Shown piece after piece: positions 47,409 through 56,951 of a DNA stretch of 64,000 bases. This DNA comes from RPQJ01 sp963823535 (GTDB taxonomy: Bacteria; Pseudomonadota; Gammaproteobacteria; Steroidobacterales; Steroidobacteraceae). The stretch spans positions 1,364,001 to 1,428,000 of the forward strand of contig CAWGLZ010000006.1 of NCBI GenBank assembly GCA_963823535.1. Reading direction: 5' to 3'. The notes under the pieces are model-generated. The model was not told where the DNA came from, ran no database searches, and saw only the letters and a program-made list of their open reading frames with translations. The translations under genes and the position numbers were made by a program. Within the stretch, counting starts at the first letter, position 1. Each line of letters begins with the position of its first letter.

Positions 47409-48226
47409 AGCCACGAGACGTCTGCGCCCTGGTCACCGGCGGTGGCGGCGGGATCGGCGGCGCCATCGCCGACGAACTCCTCGTGCGCGGGGCCTCTGTA
47501 CTGCTGGTGGATCGCGACGAAGCCGCCCTTCAGCGTGCGGCGGCACGACTCGCGCGCCATGGAGACCGGGTCGGGACGCTGGCCGCGGACCTGACCCGGG
47601 GTCCGGACCGACAGCGCCTCTGCGCCGCCGGCGCCGAATGGCGGGGTGGCATCAACGTGCTGATCAACAACGCGGGCGTGAACCACTTCAGCATGTTCGC
47701 CGACCAGCCGCCCGAGCAGCTGGACCTCGCGATTGCGATCAACCTGCTGGCGCCGATGCACCTGTGTCGCGAACTGCTGCCGCATCTCCAGCGTCAACCG
47801 GCGGCCTGCATCCTGAACACCGGCTCGGTGTTCGGCGCCATCGGCTACCCGGGTTACGCCGTCTACTCGGCGACGAAATTCGCCGTGCGTGGCTTCTCGG
47901 AAGCGCTGCGGCGCGAGCTGGCGGACAGCCGCGTCAGTGTCCGCTACGTGGCGCCCCGCGCGACGCGCACCAGCATCAACACCTCGGCCGTGGAGCGCAT
48001 GAACGCGGAACTCGGCGTGGCCATGGATCCGCCGGAGCTGGTGGCGAAGGCCGTGTGCGACATGCTGGCCGGCGACCGCGTCGAGTCCGTGATCGGCTGG
48101 CCCGAGAAGCTGTTCGCGCGCCTGAACGGAATCCTGCCGCGCGTCGTGGACGGCGCGCTCCGCAAGCAGTTGCCGGTGATCCGCCGCTACGCGGGCGAGT
48201 CGGCTGCTGCGGTCACCCAACCCTGA
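47405..48226 (+). CDS. Short-chain dehydrogenase/reductase
   Basis: The 273-residue SDR has the NAD(P) loop TGGGGGIGGAIA (residues 11-22), NNAGV near 92, the catalytic Ser in NTGSVFG near 138 and the YSATK motif (Tyr near 154, Lys near 158). A basic C-terminal extension (LFARLNGILPRVVDGALRKQLP) resembles SDRs that act on lipids. It overlaps the di-iron gene by four bases and is followed 13 bases later by the TPR gene, so it belongs to the same operon. It would reduce or oxidise a carbonyl intermediate of the pathway. Confidence 0.9.
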   Translation: MKPRDVCALVTGGGGGIGGAIADELLVRGASVLLVDRDEAALQRAAARLARHGDRVGTLAADLTRGPDRQRLCAAGAEWRGGINVLINNAGVNHFSMFADQPPEQLDLAIAINLLAPMHLCRELLPHLQRQPAACILNTGSVFGAIGYPGYAVYSATKFAVRGFSEALRRELADSRVSVRYVAPRATRTSINTSAVERMNAELGVAMDPPELVAKAVCDMLAGDRVESVIGWPEKLFARLNGILPRVVDGALRKQLPVIRRYAGESAAAVTQP

Positions 48227-48239
48227 GAGGACGACACCC

Positions 48240-48902
48240 ATGAAGCATTCTTCGATCCTGTACGGAGCCGCAATCCTGCTCGCCTGCGTGGCTGGCCGTG
48301 CCGACGCAACGGATGGCAGGACGTTCGAGTCCGAGCTGCTGTCGATCCAGCAGGCCTGGGCGCACGTCAACTACGAGATGCCGGCCGGCGACGCCCGCGC
48401 AGAGGCCTTCGATGCGCTCGAGAAGCGTGCCGAGACGTTCGCGCGGCAGAACCCGAAGCGGGCGGAAGCGCTCATCTGGGAAGCCATCATCGAGAGCAGC
48501 TACGCGGGCGCCAGGGGGGGGCTCGGCGCGCTCGGTCTCGCCAAGGAGGCGCGCGGCAACCTCGAGGCCGCGATGAAGATCGACGCCGCGGCGCTCGACG
48601 GGTCGGCCTACACGAGCCTCGGAACCCTGTACTACAAGGTCCCCGGCTTTCCGATCGGCTTCGGCGACGCCGACAAGGCCCGCAAGCTGCTGACGCGGGC
48701 GCTGGAACTCAACCCGAACGGCATCGACCCGAACTATTTCTACGGCGAATTCCTCTACGAGGAGGGCGAATACGCCCAGGCACTCCAGTACCTCGAGAAG
48801 GCCGCCCGGGCTGCACCGCGCCCGGGCCGCGAGCTCGCCGACCAGGGCCGCCGCGCCGAGATTGCGGCACTCAGGGCGAAGGTGCAGGCGAAGCTGGGCT
48901 GA
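48240..48902 (+). CDS. Exported tetratricopeptide-like (TatT-type) protein
   Basis: The 220-residue protein has a signal peptide (residues 1-23) followed by helical repeats of the tetratricopeptide type. AYTSLGTLYYKVPGFPIGFGDADKARKLLTRALELNPNGIDPNYFYGEFLYEEGEYAQALQYLEKA lies at about residues 125-190, and the phrasing resembles TRAP-transporter TatT components. It probably binds a partner or small molecule in the periplasm. It ends the five-gene operon and overlaps the converging truC gene by 32 bases. Confidence 0.82.
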   Translation: MKHSSILYGAAILLACVAGRADATDGRTFESELLSIQQAWAHVNYEMPAGDARAEAFDALEKRAETFARQNPKRAEALIWEAIIESSYAGARGGLGALGLAKEARGNLEAAMKIDAAALDGSAYTSLGTLYYKVPGFPIGFGDADKARKLLTRALELNPNGIDPNYFYGEFLYEEGEYAQALQYLEKAARAAPRPGRELADQGRRAEIAALRAKVQAKLG

Positions 48903-49665
48903 GATCGGTCGCCTCGTCCGCAGCGCGGGGAGTCCAGCTGAGTCGTTGCCGCAGCTCGTCGAACCCGGAGCCGGGATTCGCGACGACCACGAGCGGCTGC
49001 CCGGTCGCCGGGTGCACGAACTCGAGTCGCACGCAGGCAAGCAGCAGGCGACGCACGCCGTAGCGTTCCGCGAACAGGCGGTTGTGCCGGCCCTTGCCAT
49101 AGGTCGAGTCGCCGATGATCGGGTGCGAGACGTGGGCGAGGTGCCGGCGCAGCTGGTGGCGTCGCCCGGTCTCCGGCTCGAGTTCGACGAGCGCGTAGCG
49201 CGAGGTCGGATAGCGGTCGACGCGCACCGGCAACTCGGCCGTTGCCAGTGTCCGGTACGCCGTCCGGCACGACCTGGGTCCGTCGTCGTCGGCCGGCGCG
49301 TACGCGTCGCGGACGGGCTCCAGCGCGTGGTCGATCAGCCCGGCCGCCGGCGGCCAGCCGCGCACCATCGCGAGATAGGTCTTGCGCACCTGTCGACCGG
49401 CGAACGCCGCGGACAGCCCGGCCGCCGTCCGGCGGTCCAGCGTGAACGCCAGCGCTCCGGAGGTTCCCTTGTCGAGCCGGTGCACCGGGTAAACACGGCG
49501 TCCGATCTGGTCGCGCAGCAGCTGCACCGCGAAGCGTGTCTCGTGCCGGTCGATGGGCGAGCGATGCACCAGCAGTCCGCTAGGCTTGTCCACGATGACG
49601 ATCGCGTCGTCCCGGTAGAGGATGGGCAGCGGATCGCCGGCGTCCGTCGGGCCGCCGTTCACCAT
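48871..49665 (-). CDS. truC: tRNA pseudouridine(65) synthase TruC
   Basis: The 264-residue RluA-family enzyme converts uridine to pseudouridine. The catalytic Asp65 lies in HRLDKGTSG, and the N-terminus LPILYRDDAIVIVDKPSGLLVHRSPIDRHETRFAVQLLRDQIG is the usual TruC beginning, which favours TruC over RluA/C/D. The C-terminus runs about 20 residues beyond the core in a low-complexity Pro/Ala tail. Its start overlaps the upstream SDR gene by seven bases. Confidence 0.9.
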   Translation of the reverse strand: MVNGGPTDAGDPLPILYRDDAIVIVDKPSGLLVHRSPIDRHETRFAVQLLRDQIGRRVYPVHRLDKGTSGALAFTLDRRTAAGLSAAFAGRQVRKTYLAMVRGWPPAAGLIDHALEPVRDAYAPADDDGPRSCRTAYRTLATAELPVRVDRYPTSRYALVELEPETGRRHQLRRHLAHVSHPIIGDSTYGKGRHNRLFAERYGVRRLLLACVRLEFVHPATGQPLVVVANPGSGFDELRQRLSWTPRAADEATDLSPASPAPSP

Positions 49666-50429
49666 GGGATGTCGCTGCCGTCCCAGGCAAGGAAGCGGCC
49701 CGAATCCGTAAGCCTCAACCCGTCGATCACGGCGAGCAGCTGCCGCACGGTCCGCTCGGCCGGGAACAGCTTTCCGGGCGGCACGTTGCCCTGGAAGGGG
49801 CGCGAGAGCTCAGTGTCGGTGGTGCCCGGATGCAGGGCCACGCAGATCACGTTACGGCGCGAGCGCGCCCATTCGATGGCGAGCGTCCGGGTAAACATGT
49901 TCTGCGCCGCCTTCGCTCCCCGGTAGGCGTACCAGCCGCCCAGGCGATTGTCGCCGATACTGCCGACGCGTGCGGAGATGCTCGCAAAGACGGCACGTTC
50001 CCGATGGGCGAGCAGAGCCTCGAAGTGCTTCGCGACCAGCAGTGGTCCGAAAGCATTCGTGGCAAAGGCCTGCACGAGGCCATCCGCGGACACCTGGGCG
50101 AGCCGCTTCTCCGGCGCCAGGCCGGTGACCGGATCGTGCAGCACGCCCGCGCTGTTGACGATGAGGTGCAGTCGCGGCGCCGCATCGGCGACGGTTGCCG
50201 CCGCTGCCGCGATGCTGTCCTCGGAGGTGGCGTCCAGCCGGACGATGCGCAGCCGTGAATCCAACGCCTGGAGCGCATGCAGGTCCGCGGCCTGCTCCGG
50301 TGCGCGACAGGCAGCGAACACGAGTCCGAGCCCGGGGCACTGGAGGAGCTGCCGGACGAACTCGTAACCGATGCCGCGGCTCGAGCCCTGGACCATGACG
50401 TTGCTGCCGGGTGGGAAGGAACTGAGCAT
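49659..50429 (-). CDS. CsgA-like short-chain dehydrogenase
   Basis: The 256-residue SDR has VQGSSRGIGYEFV (the nucleotide loop, in which the usual TGxxxGIG is altered to QGSSRGIG), NSAGV near 95, and YRGAKAAQNM with the YxxxK pair near 168. C-terminal GTTDTELSRPFQGNVPPGKLF matches the C-factor (CsgA) type of SDR, often next to cell-signalling or DNA-repair genes. The substrate is unknown. It diverges from the alpha/beta hydrolase gene by 50 bases. Confidence 0.88.
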   Translation of the reverse strand: MLSSFPPGSNVMVQGSSRGIGYEFVRQLLQCPGLGLVFAACRAPEQAADLHALQALDSRLRIVRLDATSEDSIAAAAATVADAAPRLHLIVNSAGVLHDPVTGLAPEKRLAQVSADGLVQAFATNAFGPLLVAKHFEALLAHRERAVFASISARVGSIGDNRLGGWYAYRGAKAAQNMFTRTLAIEWARSRRNVICVALHPGTTDTELSRPFQGNVPPGKLFPAERTVRQLLAVIDGLRLTDSGRFLAWDGSDIPW

Positions 50430-50479
50430 ACTGGGGTCCAGGTGCCCGTGCGGGCAGGCTCGGCGAGGGATGGGGACGC

Positions 50480-51361
50480 ATGACAGGTTCGCAGCGGCTG
50501 GACGATTGGATCAAGGCCGGCACCCGGATGCGGCTGTCGGGTCACCGCATTTTCGTGCGTACCGCCGTTGCCGCGGGACGACCTCCGCTGCTTCTCATCC
50601 ACGGCTATCCGACCGCGAGCTACGACTGGGTACGGGTCTGGCCGACGCTCTCCCGGCGCTTTTCCCTGTATGCGCTCGACATGCTCGGCTTCGGGCTCTC
50701 GGACAAGCCGCGGAATTCGACGTACCCGATCGCCCTGCAGGCGGACCTGTGCATGGCGCTGCTCGAGGCCCAGGGCGTGACGACGACGCACGTGCTTGCA
50801 CACGACTACGGTGACACGGTGGCACAGGAACTGCTCGCACGCGAGCGCGAGGGGCGGATCGGCATCGCGAGCATGGTGTTCCTGAACGGCGGGCTGTTCC
50901 CGGAGACGCACCGGCCACGTCTCATCCAGCGGCTGCTCGCCATGCCGGCGCTCGGACCGCTGCTCGCCAGCACCATGAGCTACCGGAAGTTCGAGGCGAC
51001 GATGCTGTCGATCTCCGGCCGGCAGCCGCCGTCGCGCGAGGAACTCCAGGACCTGTGGACGCTCATCGAGGCGGACGGCGGTCGGCAGGCGCTCGCCCGT
51101 CTGATCAACTACATGGAGCAGCGCAGATCCAACCGGCCACGCTGGGTCGGTGCACTCGTCGAGTCGAACGTGCCGCGCAGGCTGATCTGCGGAGCCGTCG
51201 ATCCGGTGTCGGGCGCGCATCTCGCGGCACGCTACCGCGAGCTGGTGCCGGATCCGGACGTCGTCGTGCTCGAAGGCGTGGGACATTACCCCCAGCTCGA
51301 GGACCACGAACGCGTCTGCGACGAGTACCTGACGTTCCGTGACCGGCTGGAGGCCCGCTGA
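50480..51361 (+). CDS. Alpha/beta hydrolase (epoxide hydrolase / haloalkane dehalogenase type)
   Basis: The 293-residue protein has HGYPTASYDW (oxyanion loop, near residue 41), the nucleophile elbow AHDYGDTVA with Asp109, and GVGHYPQLED near the C-terminus with the catalytic His. An Asp nucleophile is typical of epoxide hydrolases and haloalkane dehalogenases, not of Ser esterases. The real substrate is unknown. The 3-prime end lies about 45 bases from the corrected end of the OPT gene. Confidence 0.87.
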   Translation: MTGSQRLDDWIKAGTRMRLSGHRIFVRTAVAAGRPPLLLIHGYPTASYDWVRVWPTLSRRFSLYALDMLGFGLSDKPRNSTYPIALQADLCMALLEAQGVTTTHVLAHDYGDTVAQELLAREREGRIGIASMVFLNGGLFPETHRPRLIQRLLAMPALGPLLASTMSYRKFEATMLSISGRQPPSREELQDLWTLIEADGGRQALARLINYMEQRRSNRPRWVGALVESNVPRRLICGAVDPVSGAHLAARYRELVPDPDVVVLEGVGHYPQLEDHERVCDEYLTFRDRLEAR

Positions 51362-51406
51362 CGGCGGCCTTGGCGCTGCTGGCCGAGAGCCCCCCGGGCG
51401 ACAGGA

Positions 51407-53417
51407 TCAGTCGAACACGAAGACCTTCACCAGGATGTCGCCGATGCCGATCAGCGCGGCGCCGGCGATCAGCCCGGCGCAGATCGGCTCCTGCGCGTCG
51501 ACCCAGAGCTTGTAGCCGCGACGAGTGCGGCGCGGCGCCATACCGGCGGTTCGCCAGCCAGAAGAACGCGGCTCCGAGGAACATCATCAAGGTCGAGTCC
51601 GGCGGGATCACCACGCCGAGCCCGATCGCCAGCGGCGAGAGCGGGAACCGGTTGTGGGTGCGGATGCGCAGGACCTCCATCACCAGCGCGGCGAATCCCG
51701 CGATGCCCATCGACCAGATGATCGACGTCGTGAGCAGCGAACTCGCGTCCGCGCCGCCGAACACGGCTGTGACGAGATCGGAAACGCCCTTCCACTGCAG
51801 TGCGGCCGGGAACGCGAACTTGTCCGTCACCATGGTGTCCATGACGGGCCGCCCGGCGGCCGGGTCGAAGTTGGAGAGTCCGAACAACAGGAAGAACAGC
51901 GGCGTCGCGGCGAGTGCACCGGCGAAGATGCCGATGACGTGACCGATCGCCTGCTGGCGCGGCTTGGCGCCCAGCATGTAGCCGGGCTTGATGTCCATCA
52001 GCAGGTTGGAGGCATTGCTCGCCACTTCCGAGCACATCACCGCCGTCATCAGGTTCGGCGCGGGCGTGCGCGGATCGATCGCACCGAAGATGAACTGCGG
52101 GATCTTCGACAAAGAGCCGCTCGGCGTGATGGCCGTGAGCGCCGTGCTGCTGGCCGCGATGAGCGCGAGCACCAGGATCAGCGGGATCGAGGCCGCACCG
52201 AGCAGCCAGGGGACCCCGAACCACTCGTGCGCCATCCATACGCCGACCGCCCCGACGATGGGCACGCCGATCCACGACACGGGGAGGGGCAGTTCGATGG
52301 CCTGCAGTACGTCGCTGCCGGCCGCCGGCGCGTCACGTCGACGACGCTTCAAGCTGCGGAACGCCTCGACGAAGACCTCGGGTCGCGCAAACAGCGCCAC
52401 CATCGCGGCGACCACCATCATGGTGATCCCCCACCACAACGCCCAGTTGTTCAGCAGGTACGCACGCCCGAAGATCGCCGTGCCCTCGGCAATGGAGCCG
52501 GCGCGCGGCTGGATCTCGCCCAGCGAGATCATGACGGGCACCACCACCACGAAATTGAGCACGGCCCCGAGCACCAGGCTGGCGGCGGTGCGTATCCCCA
52601 TCAGGCCGCCGGCCCCGATCATCGCGAACTCGAGCGTCGGCGAGAGCGCCAGTTGCCGGATGTCCACGCCCGCCAGCTTCGGCAGCGGGGCGAGGCCCTT
52701 GTCCACCAGCGCGTAGTACCAGCCGTCGAGGTGGGTTGGCAGGTGCCAGAACGACTGCAGCCCGAGCCACTTCTGCTGCACGAGGCGCATGAAGTTCTCG
52801 CCCGAGACGAAGCTCACGCCGCCGGCCAGCGCCGCCGCGAAGGTGAGCACCTTGGCCTTGAACATGCCCGAGGCGGCCGCCGTCTTTTCGTACAGTGCGT
52901 CGAGCACCACGCCACAGGCCCGTCCCTCGGGGAAGGGGTGCTGTTCGTCGTTGATGAAGCGCCGCTTCATCGGAAAGGCGACCAGCACGCCCAGGATCGA
53001 CAGGACGATCGTGAAGCACATGATCTGCCACCAGGGCAGCACGTTGTCGGTCGCCCACATGTACGCGGCGAGGCCCGAGGTGAGGGGCATCGTCATGTAG
53101 CCCGCCGCGGTCGCGATGGACTGGACGCAGTTGTTCTCCAGGATGGTCATGTCGCGGGCGCCGAGTCGCGAGAAGACGCGGTAGATCGCGAAGGCCAGGA
53201 TCACGGAGGTGAGGCCGACGCCGAGCGTCCAGCCGGTCTTGGCGCCGACGTAGAGGTTCGTGACGCTGAGGAGCCCGCCGAGCAGGAAGCCGGTGAGCGC
53301 CGAACGGAGCGTCAGCTGCGGCATGTCGCCGCGGAAGACGTTCGCGAGCCACCAGCGATCCTTCTGTTCGCGTGTCCAGGTGCGGATCTGCTCGTCGCTG
53401 AGGTGCTCTAGGGCCAT
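51407..53417 (-). CDS. OPT-family oligopeptide transporter; C-terminus frameshifted as read
   Basis: A many-spanning transporter of the OPT family, which moves peptides or metal chelates. Typical sequences include NLYVGAKTGWTLGVG near residue 55 and NCVQSIATAAGYM near 95. The annotated frame reads well to about NRRYGAAP, then turns to Arg-rich nonsense that runs on to 51105 through the hydrolase gene. In the next frame the natural end, RGYKLWVDAQEPICAGLIAG and on to VFVFD, stops at 51407. A one-base excess in 51527-51539 explains this. Corrected length is about 670 residues. A frameshift error in assembly is the simplest view. Confidence 0.87.
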
Positions 53418-53567
53418 TGCTGCGCCACGATGGTCGTCGGTCGCGGGAGGATACCCGCAACGGCGGACCGATGGGGCGACCGGGTCGGGCCCGGGACTCG
53501 ATTCGCTCGCCTCGCGCGTCCCCGGGCGGCTAAACTCGCCCAGGGTTCATCGCTCCGGGGTCCTGCC

Positions 53568-53915
53568 ATGAAACAGCACGCTGTCTGCCGCACGGACGAG
53601 ATCAAGAAGGGCCAGATGAAGGCCTTCAGCGTGGCCGGCGAGAGGATCGTCGTGTACCACCTGCAGGACGGCTTCTACGCGACGCAGGCGAGTTGCACGC
53701 ACGTCTTCGCGCCGCTCGCGAAGGGCAAGATCCTGGACGGCTGCAAGGTGCAGTGCCCGTTCCATCGGGCGCGCTTCGACATCCGCACGGGCGAGGTGAT
53801 CGACTGGGCCAACTTCCCGCCGGGCATCCAGGTGCTGAACGTGGTGCGTGGGGAGAAGTCGCTCAGGACGTACAAGGTGAGCGTGCGGGACGGTGAGGTG
53901 CGCGTCAGTCTCTGA
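53568..53915 (+). CDS. Rieske-type [2Fe-2S] ferredoxin
   Basis: The 115-residue soluble protein has the Rieske motifs CTHVF (C-x-H) near residue 43 and CPFH (C-x2-H) near 62, which bind a [2Fe-2S] cluster with two Cys and two His. It resembles the ferredoxin components of aromatic-ring dioxygenases and NirD-like proteins. No oxygenase or reductase gene is next to it, so its partner is not known. ATG 53568 follows a longer unsupported upstream frame. Confidence 0.9.
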   Translation: MKQHAVCRTDEIKKGQMKAFSVAGERIVVYHLQDGFYATQASCTHVFAPLAKGKILDGCKVQCPFHRARFDIRTGEVIDWANFPPGIQVLNVVRGEKSLRTYKVSVRDGEVRVSL

Positions 53916-53958
53916 CCGTGGCCTCGATACGCGGGCACCCGCCGCGTCGCGGGCGATC

Positions 53959-54840
53959 CTAGGCCTTGGCCAGCGCGAACGCCCACGCGCAGGCGATCAG
54001 CAGCAGCGCCAGCCCGCCGGCGGTGACTTGCGCGAGCGCACCGCGTGGCACCCGCCACGTCGCGTGCGCGATGCCGGCGAGTGTCCCCATCGCGAAGCCC
54101 GTGAGATGCGCGAGCACGTCCGTGCGTTCGCCGCCGGCGCCGGTGAAACCGAGCAGGATGACGCCGGCGACCAGCGGCGCCCAGCGGTAGGCCCATCGAT
54201 CGCCCTGATCCCGGCGATGCCGCCACGCGTAGGCCGCGAGCAGTCCGAGGGTGGCGAACACCGCGGTGGACGCGCCGACCGAAGAGTGCGTCGACGGCTG
54301 GATGAACGCGTTCAGGAGATTGGCGCCGCTCGCCGCGACCAGCACGGTGGACCAGGCGATGCCGGTCCCGAGCAACTGTCCGGCCAGCAGTCCGAAGACC
54401 GTGCCGAAGCCAAGGTTTGCCAGCAGGTGACCGACGTCCAGGTGCAGGGTCAGTGCGGTGACGGCTCGCCAGACCTCGCCGGCACGGGTCGCACCGGCGC
54501 GCAGCGCCCCGGCATCGAGCCAGTCGATCCCGAGTGCGAATCCGCCGGCGAGATAGCCGACCCACAGGAGAACGGCTGCGTACACGGCCGACCCGAGCCA
54601 CGCAGCCGCGTGCAGGGGTTCGGTCGGCAGCGGCCGGCGGCGCGGCGGATTCTCGTGTTCGTAGTGCTCGAGCTGGGCCAGCGCGGCCGCGTGGTCCCCG
54701 GCCGTGACCCGCAGGCCCCAGGCGCGCCCCAGCCAGACCACCTGCGACTCGATCCCGACGGCGTGCAGCACGAAGCCACGCTCTTCGCAGGCGGCGCGCC
54801 AGAACGATCGGAAGACCTCGACGGGCTCCGCGGGCGTCAC
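53959..54840 (-). CDS. Rhomboid family intramembrane serine protease
   Basis: The 293-residue protein has a cytoplasmic N-terminal region (residues 1-75) and about six or seven membrane helices. The catalytic pair is visible: Ser191 in GASTAVF and His245 in LAHLTGF, with HLLANLGFGTVFG near 138 as the third helix motif. It cleaves membrane proteins within or near the bilayer. A second, smaller rhomboid lies at 57730-58332. Confidence 0.9.
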   Translation of the reverse strand: MTPAEPVEVFRSFWRAACEERGFVLHAVGIESQVVWLGRAWGLRVTAGDHAAALAQLEHYEHENPPRRRPLPTEPLHAAAWLGSAVYAAVLLWVGYLAGGFALGIDWLDAGALRAGATRAGEVWRAVTALTLHLDVGHLLANLGFGTVFGLLAGQLLGTGIAWSTVLVAASGANLLNAFIQPSTHSSVGASTAVFATLGLLAAYAWRHRRDQGDRWAYRWAPLVAGVILLGFTGAGGERTDVLAHLTGFAMGTLAGIAHATWRVPRGALAQVTAGGLALLLIACAWAFALAKA

Positions 54841-54885
54841 GGGGCAGCCAGTCCGGCCAGCTCCGGCTGTCGTCGTTTCACGTGT

Positions 54886-55839
54886 TCAGTCCCGGGCGAG
54901 CAGCTGCGCCGCGATCGGCTCGAGCTGTGGAGCGACCTGCTCGACGCACCGTCGGCCAATCTCGATGGCCTCGCGGGCGCGGTGGAAGTCCATCAACTGG
55001 AAATCGGCGAGATCGGGCCGCAGCACGAGGTCCGCCGGGTCGATCGCGAGACGGCTGCGGGTGATGCGGTCCTGCATGATGTTGACGGCACTCGACATGA
55101 CCTCGAACAGGCCGGGCTCGGCGCGCTTGCTGCGGAAGGATTCGACGAGCCCGTCGACGAGGCCCGACCACTTCGCCAGGATGGCCGTCCCCTCCTGGCT
55201 CGCCGCACGCGGGGCCGTCGCCTCCGGTGCGCTGTCGGCGGTTGATCGGTGCTCCCGGCGTTCCGGAGCACGCATCCCGACCTGCGTCACCGAGCGGCTC
55301 AGGTCGACGGCGATCACCACTTCCGCGCCGAGTGCCCGACAGATCGAGACCGGCACCGGGTTGACGACGCCCCCGTCGATCAGCCAGCGCCCCGCGTGCC
55401 AGGTCGGCGAGAACAGCCCCGGCAGCCCGCTCGAGGCGCGCACGGCTGCCATGTACGGGCCGTCCCGGAGCCAGATTTCCTCGCCCGTGTAGAGGTCGGT
55501 GGCGACGGCGCCGAAGGCGATCGGGAGCCCCTCGATCGGAGCATCACCGACGTGCGCCGCGGCGGCTTCCATCAGGCGATTGCCCGTCATGACGCCGCCG
55601 CCGCGAAAGGTCGTGTCCACCAGTCGCCAGACGTCGCGCTGGGTCAGCGTGCACACCCATCGCTCCAGGTCGGCGAGGCGGCCCGCTGCGCGCGCCACGC
55701 CCACCAGGGCGCCGACCGAAGCGCCGGTGATCACGTCGGGGACGAGGCCGCGCTGCTCGAGGCCCTGCAGGACACCGATGTGCGTCCAGCCGCGCGCCGA
55801 TCCGCAGCCGAGTGCGAGACCGAGGCGCGGCCGGCTCAC
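54886..55839 (-). CDS. Patatin-like phospholipase (RssA-type)
   Basis: The 317-residue protein has a patatin domain: the GCGSARG oxyanion loop (near residue 11; the usual GGGxRG has lost one Gly to Cys), the nucleophile Ser41 in GASVG, and the catalytic Asp155 in DGGVVNP. It should release fatty acids from lipids. A C-terminal helical region (about 240-317) is typical of RssA-like members. GTG 55839 overlaps the stop of the upstream esterase gene (GTGA). Confidence 0.88.
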   Translation of the reverse strand: MSRPRLGLALGCGSARGWTHIGVLQGLEQRGLVPDVITGASVGALVGVARAAGRLADLERWVCTLTQRDVWRLVDTTFRGGGVMTGNRLMEAAAAHVGDAPIEGLPIAFGAVATDLYTGEEIWLRDGPYMAAVRASSGLPGLFSPTWHAGRWLIDGGVVNPVPVSICRALGAEVVIAVDLSRSVTQVGMRAPERREHRSTADSAPEATAPRAASQEGTAILAKWSGLVDGLVESFRSKRAEPGLFEVMSSAVNIMQDRITRSRLAIDPADLVLRPDLADFQLMDFHRAREAIEIGRRCVEQVAPQLEPIAAQLLARD

Positions 55840-56951
55840 GGTCGCAGTGCCCGGTAGAGAAACGGCAGGCTCACGTCCATCCGATAGTCGATGTCCGAGT
55901 GGTCGTCATCGAACTCCTCGTAGCGATGCGGGATGCCGGCGTCCGCCAGGCGCCGTGAAAGCTGCCGACTGCCGAAATGGATGTGGTACTGGTCGCGCCA
56001 GCCACAGTCGACATAGATACCCTTGAGGCGCTTCAGGTTCCGTGCGTAGCGATCGACGAGCCGGACGGGGTCGTGCCGCAGCCAGCGTCGCCAGCGACGC
56101 TCGAGCAACTCGCCCGTTTCGAGGTGGAAGGGCAGGCGGAAGCCGAGCGGCGCCTGCGGGTCCGGGTCGTACGTGGCCGCCATGCAGAGGTTCATGATCG
56201 CGTGGACCTCGGCGCCGCTCACCTTCGGCTTGTTCCACATCGCGTCGAGGAAGCGGCGGACGCGGCCGTCGTCCAGCCCCTCGCGCAGGCCGCGTTCGGC
56301 GACGGTGTCGCGGGGAGGCGCCACGGGGCCCGCCTTGCGGGGCGGACGTCGATGCTTGCCGAGTTCGTTCAGCGTGTTCGGCCAGTCGCAACGGTAGACG
56401 ATGTCGAAGCAGGCGTCGCCGCTGTGGTTGGCGATGGCGCCCCAGTGGCTCGGGTACTTCATGCCGTGGATCATGGCGCCGTACCCACCGGAGGACTTGC
56501 CGAAGCAACCGCGGTGGTCGCGCGAGGCGAGCGTGCGGAACTCGCGGTCTACGAACGGGATGATCTCCCGCAGGAGGTAGTCCGCGTAGCGACCCACGGC
56601 TGACGAATTCACGTACTGGTTGCCGCCGAGGCTCGTGAAGCAGTCCGGGAACACGAGAATCGCGGGGCCCATGCGCCCGTCCCGGATGAGGCGCGCGGCG
56701 CGCTCGCCGACGTGCTCGCTGAACGGCTTCCAGTTGAGGTGCGCGAGACCGGAGCCCGTGAAGCCCACGAGGTCGTAGAGCACGGGAAACCGTCGGCCGG
56801 GGCCCCTGACCCGCCGGTCGTACTCCTGCGGCAGCCACACCGCCAGCTTGCGCCGGTGCGGGTCGCCGAGCGGGTTGTCCGCCAGGATGGACGACCGGTG
56901 CTCGAGCACGACGACGGTGCCGGAGTCGCGGAGCGGGCGCTTGCGTGCCAT
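55836..56951 (-). CDS. Alpha/beta-fold esterase (enterochelin esterase-like)
   Basis: The 371-residue protein has an alpha/beta hydrolase fold like the Fes/esterase D group, with the Ser153 elbow in FGKSSGGYGAMI and the His in DDDHSDIDYRM near 350. It is probably an ester hydrolase in the cytoplasm; no signal peptide is seen. ATG 56951, with AAGGAG close upstream, is chosen over a longer frame to 57050. It is coupled to the patatin downstream, suggesting joint lipid or ester metabolism. Confidence 0.82.
   Translation of the reverse strand: MARKRPLRDSGTVVVLEHRSSILADNPLGDPHRRKLAVWLPQEYDRRVRGPGRRFPVLYDLVGFTGSGLAHLNWKPFSEHVGERAARLIRDGRMGPAILVFPDCFTSLGGNQYVNSSAVGRYADYLLREIIPFVDREFRTLASRDHRGCFGKSSGGYGAMIHGMKYPSHWGAIANHSGDACFDIVYRCDWPNTLNELGKHRRPPRKAGPVAPPRDTVAERGLREGLDDGRVRRFLDAMWNKPKVSGAEVHAIMNLCMAATYDPDPQAPLGFRLPFHLETGELLERRWRRWLRHDPVRLVDRYARNLKRLKGIYVDCGWRDQYHIHFGSRQLSRRLADAGIPHRYEEFDDDHSDIDYRMDVSLPFLYRALRP

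Noticed and set aside
51105..51406. Extended C-terminus of the OPT transporter
   Set aside because: The natural tail is in another frame ending at 51407; the extension is Arg-rich and antisense to the alpha/beta hydrolase gene.
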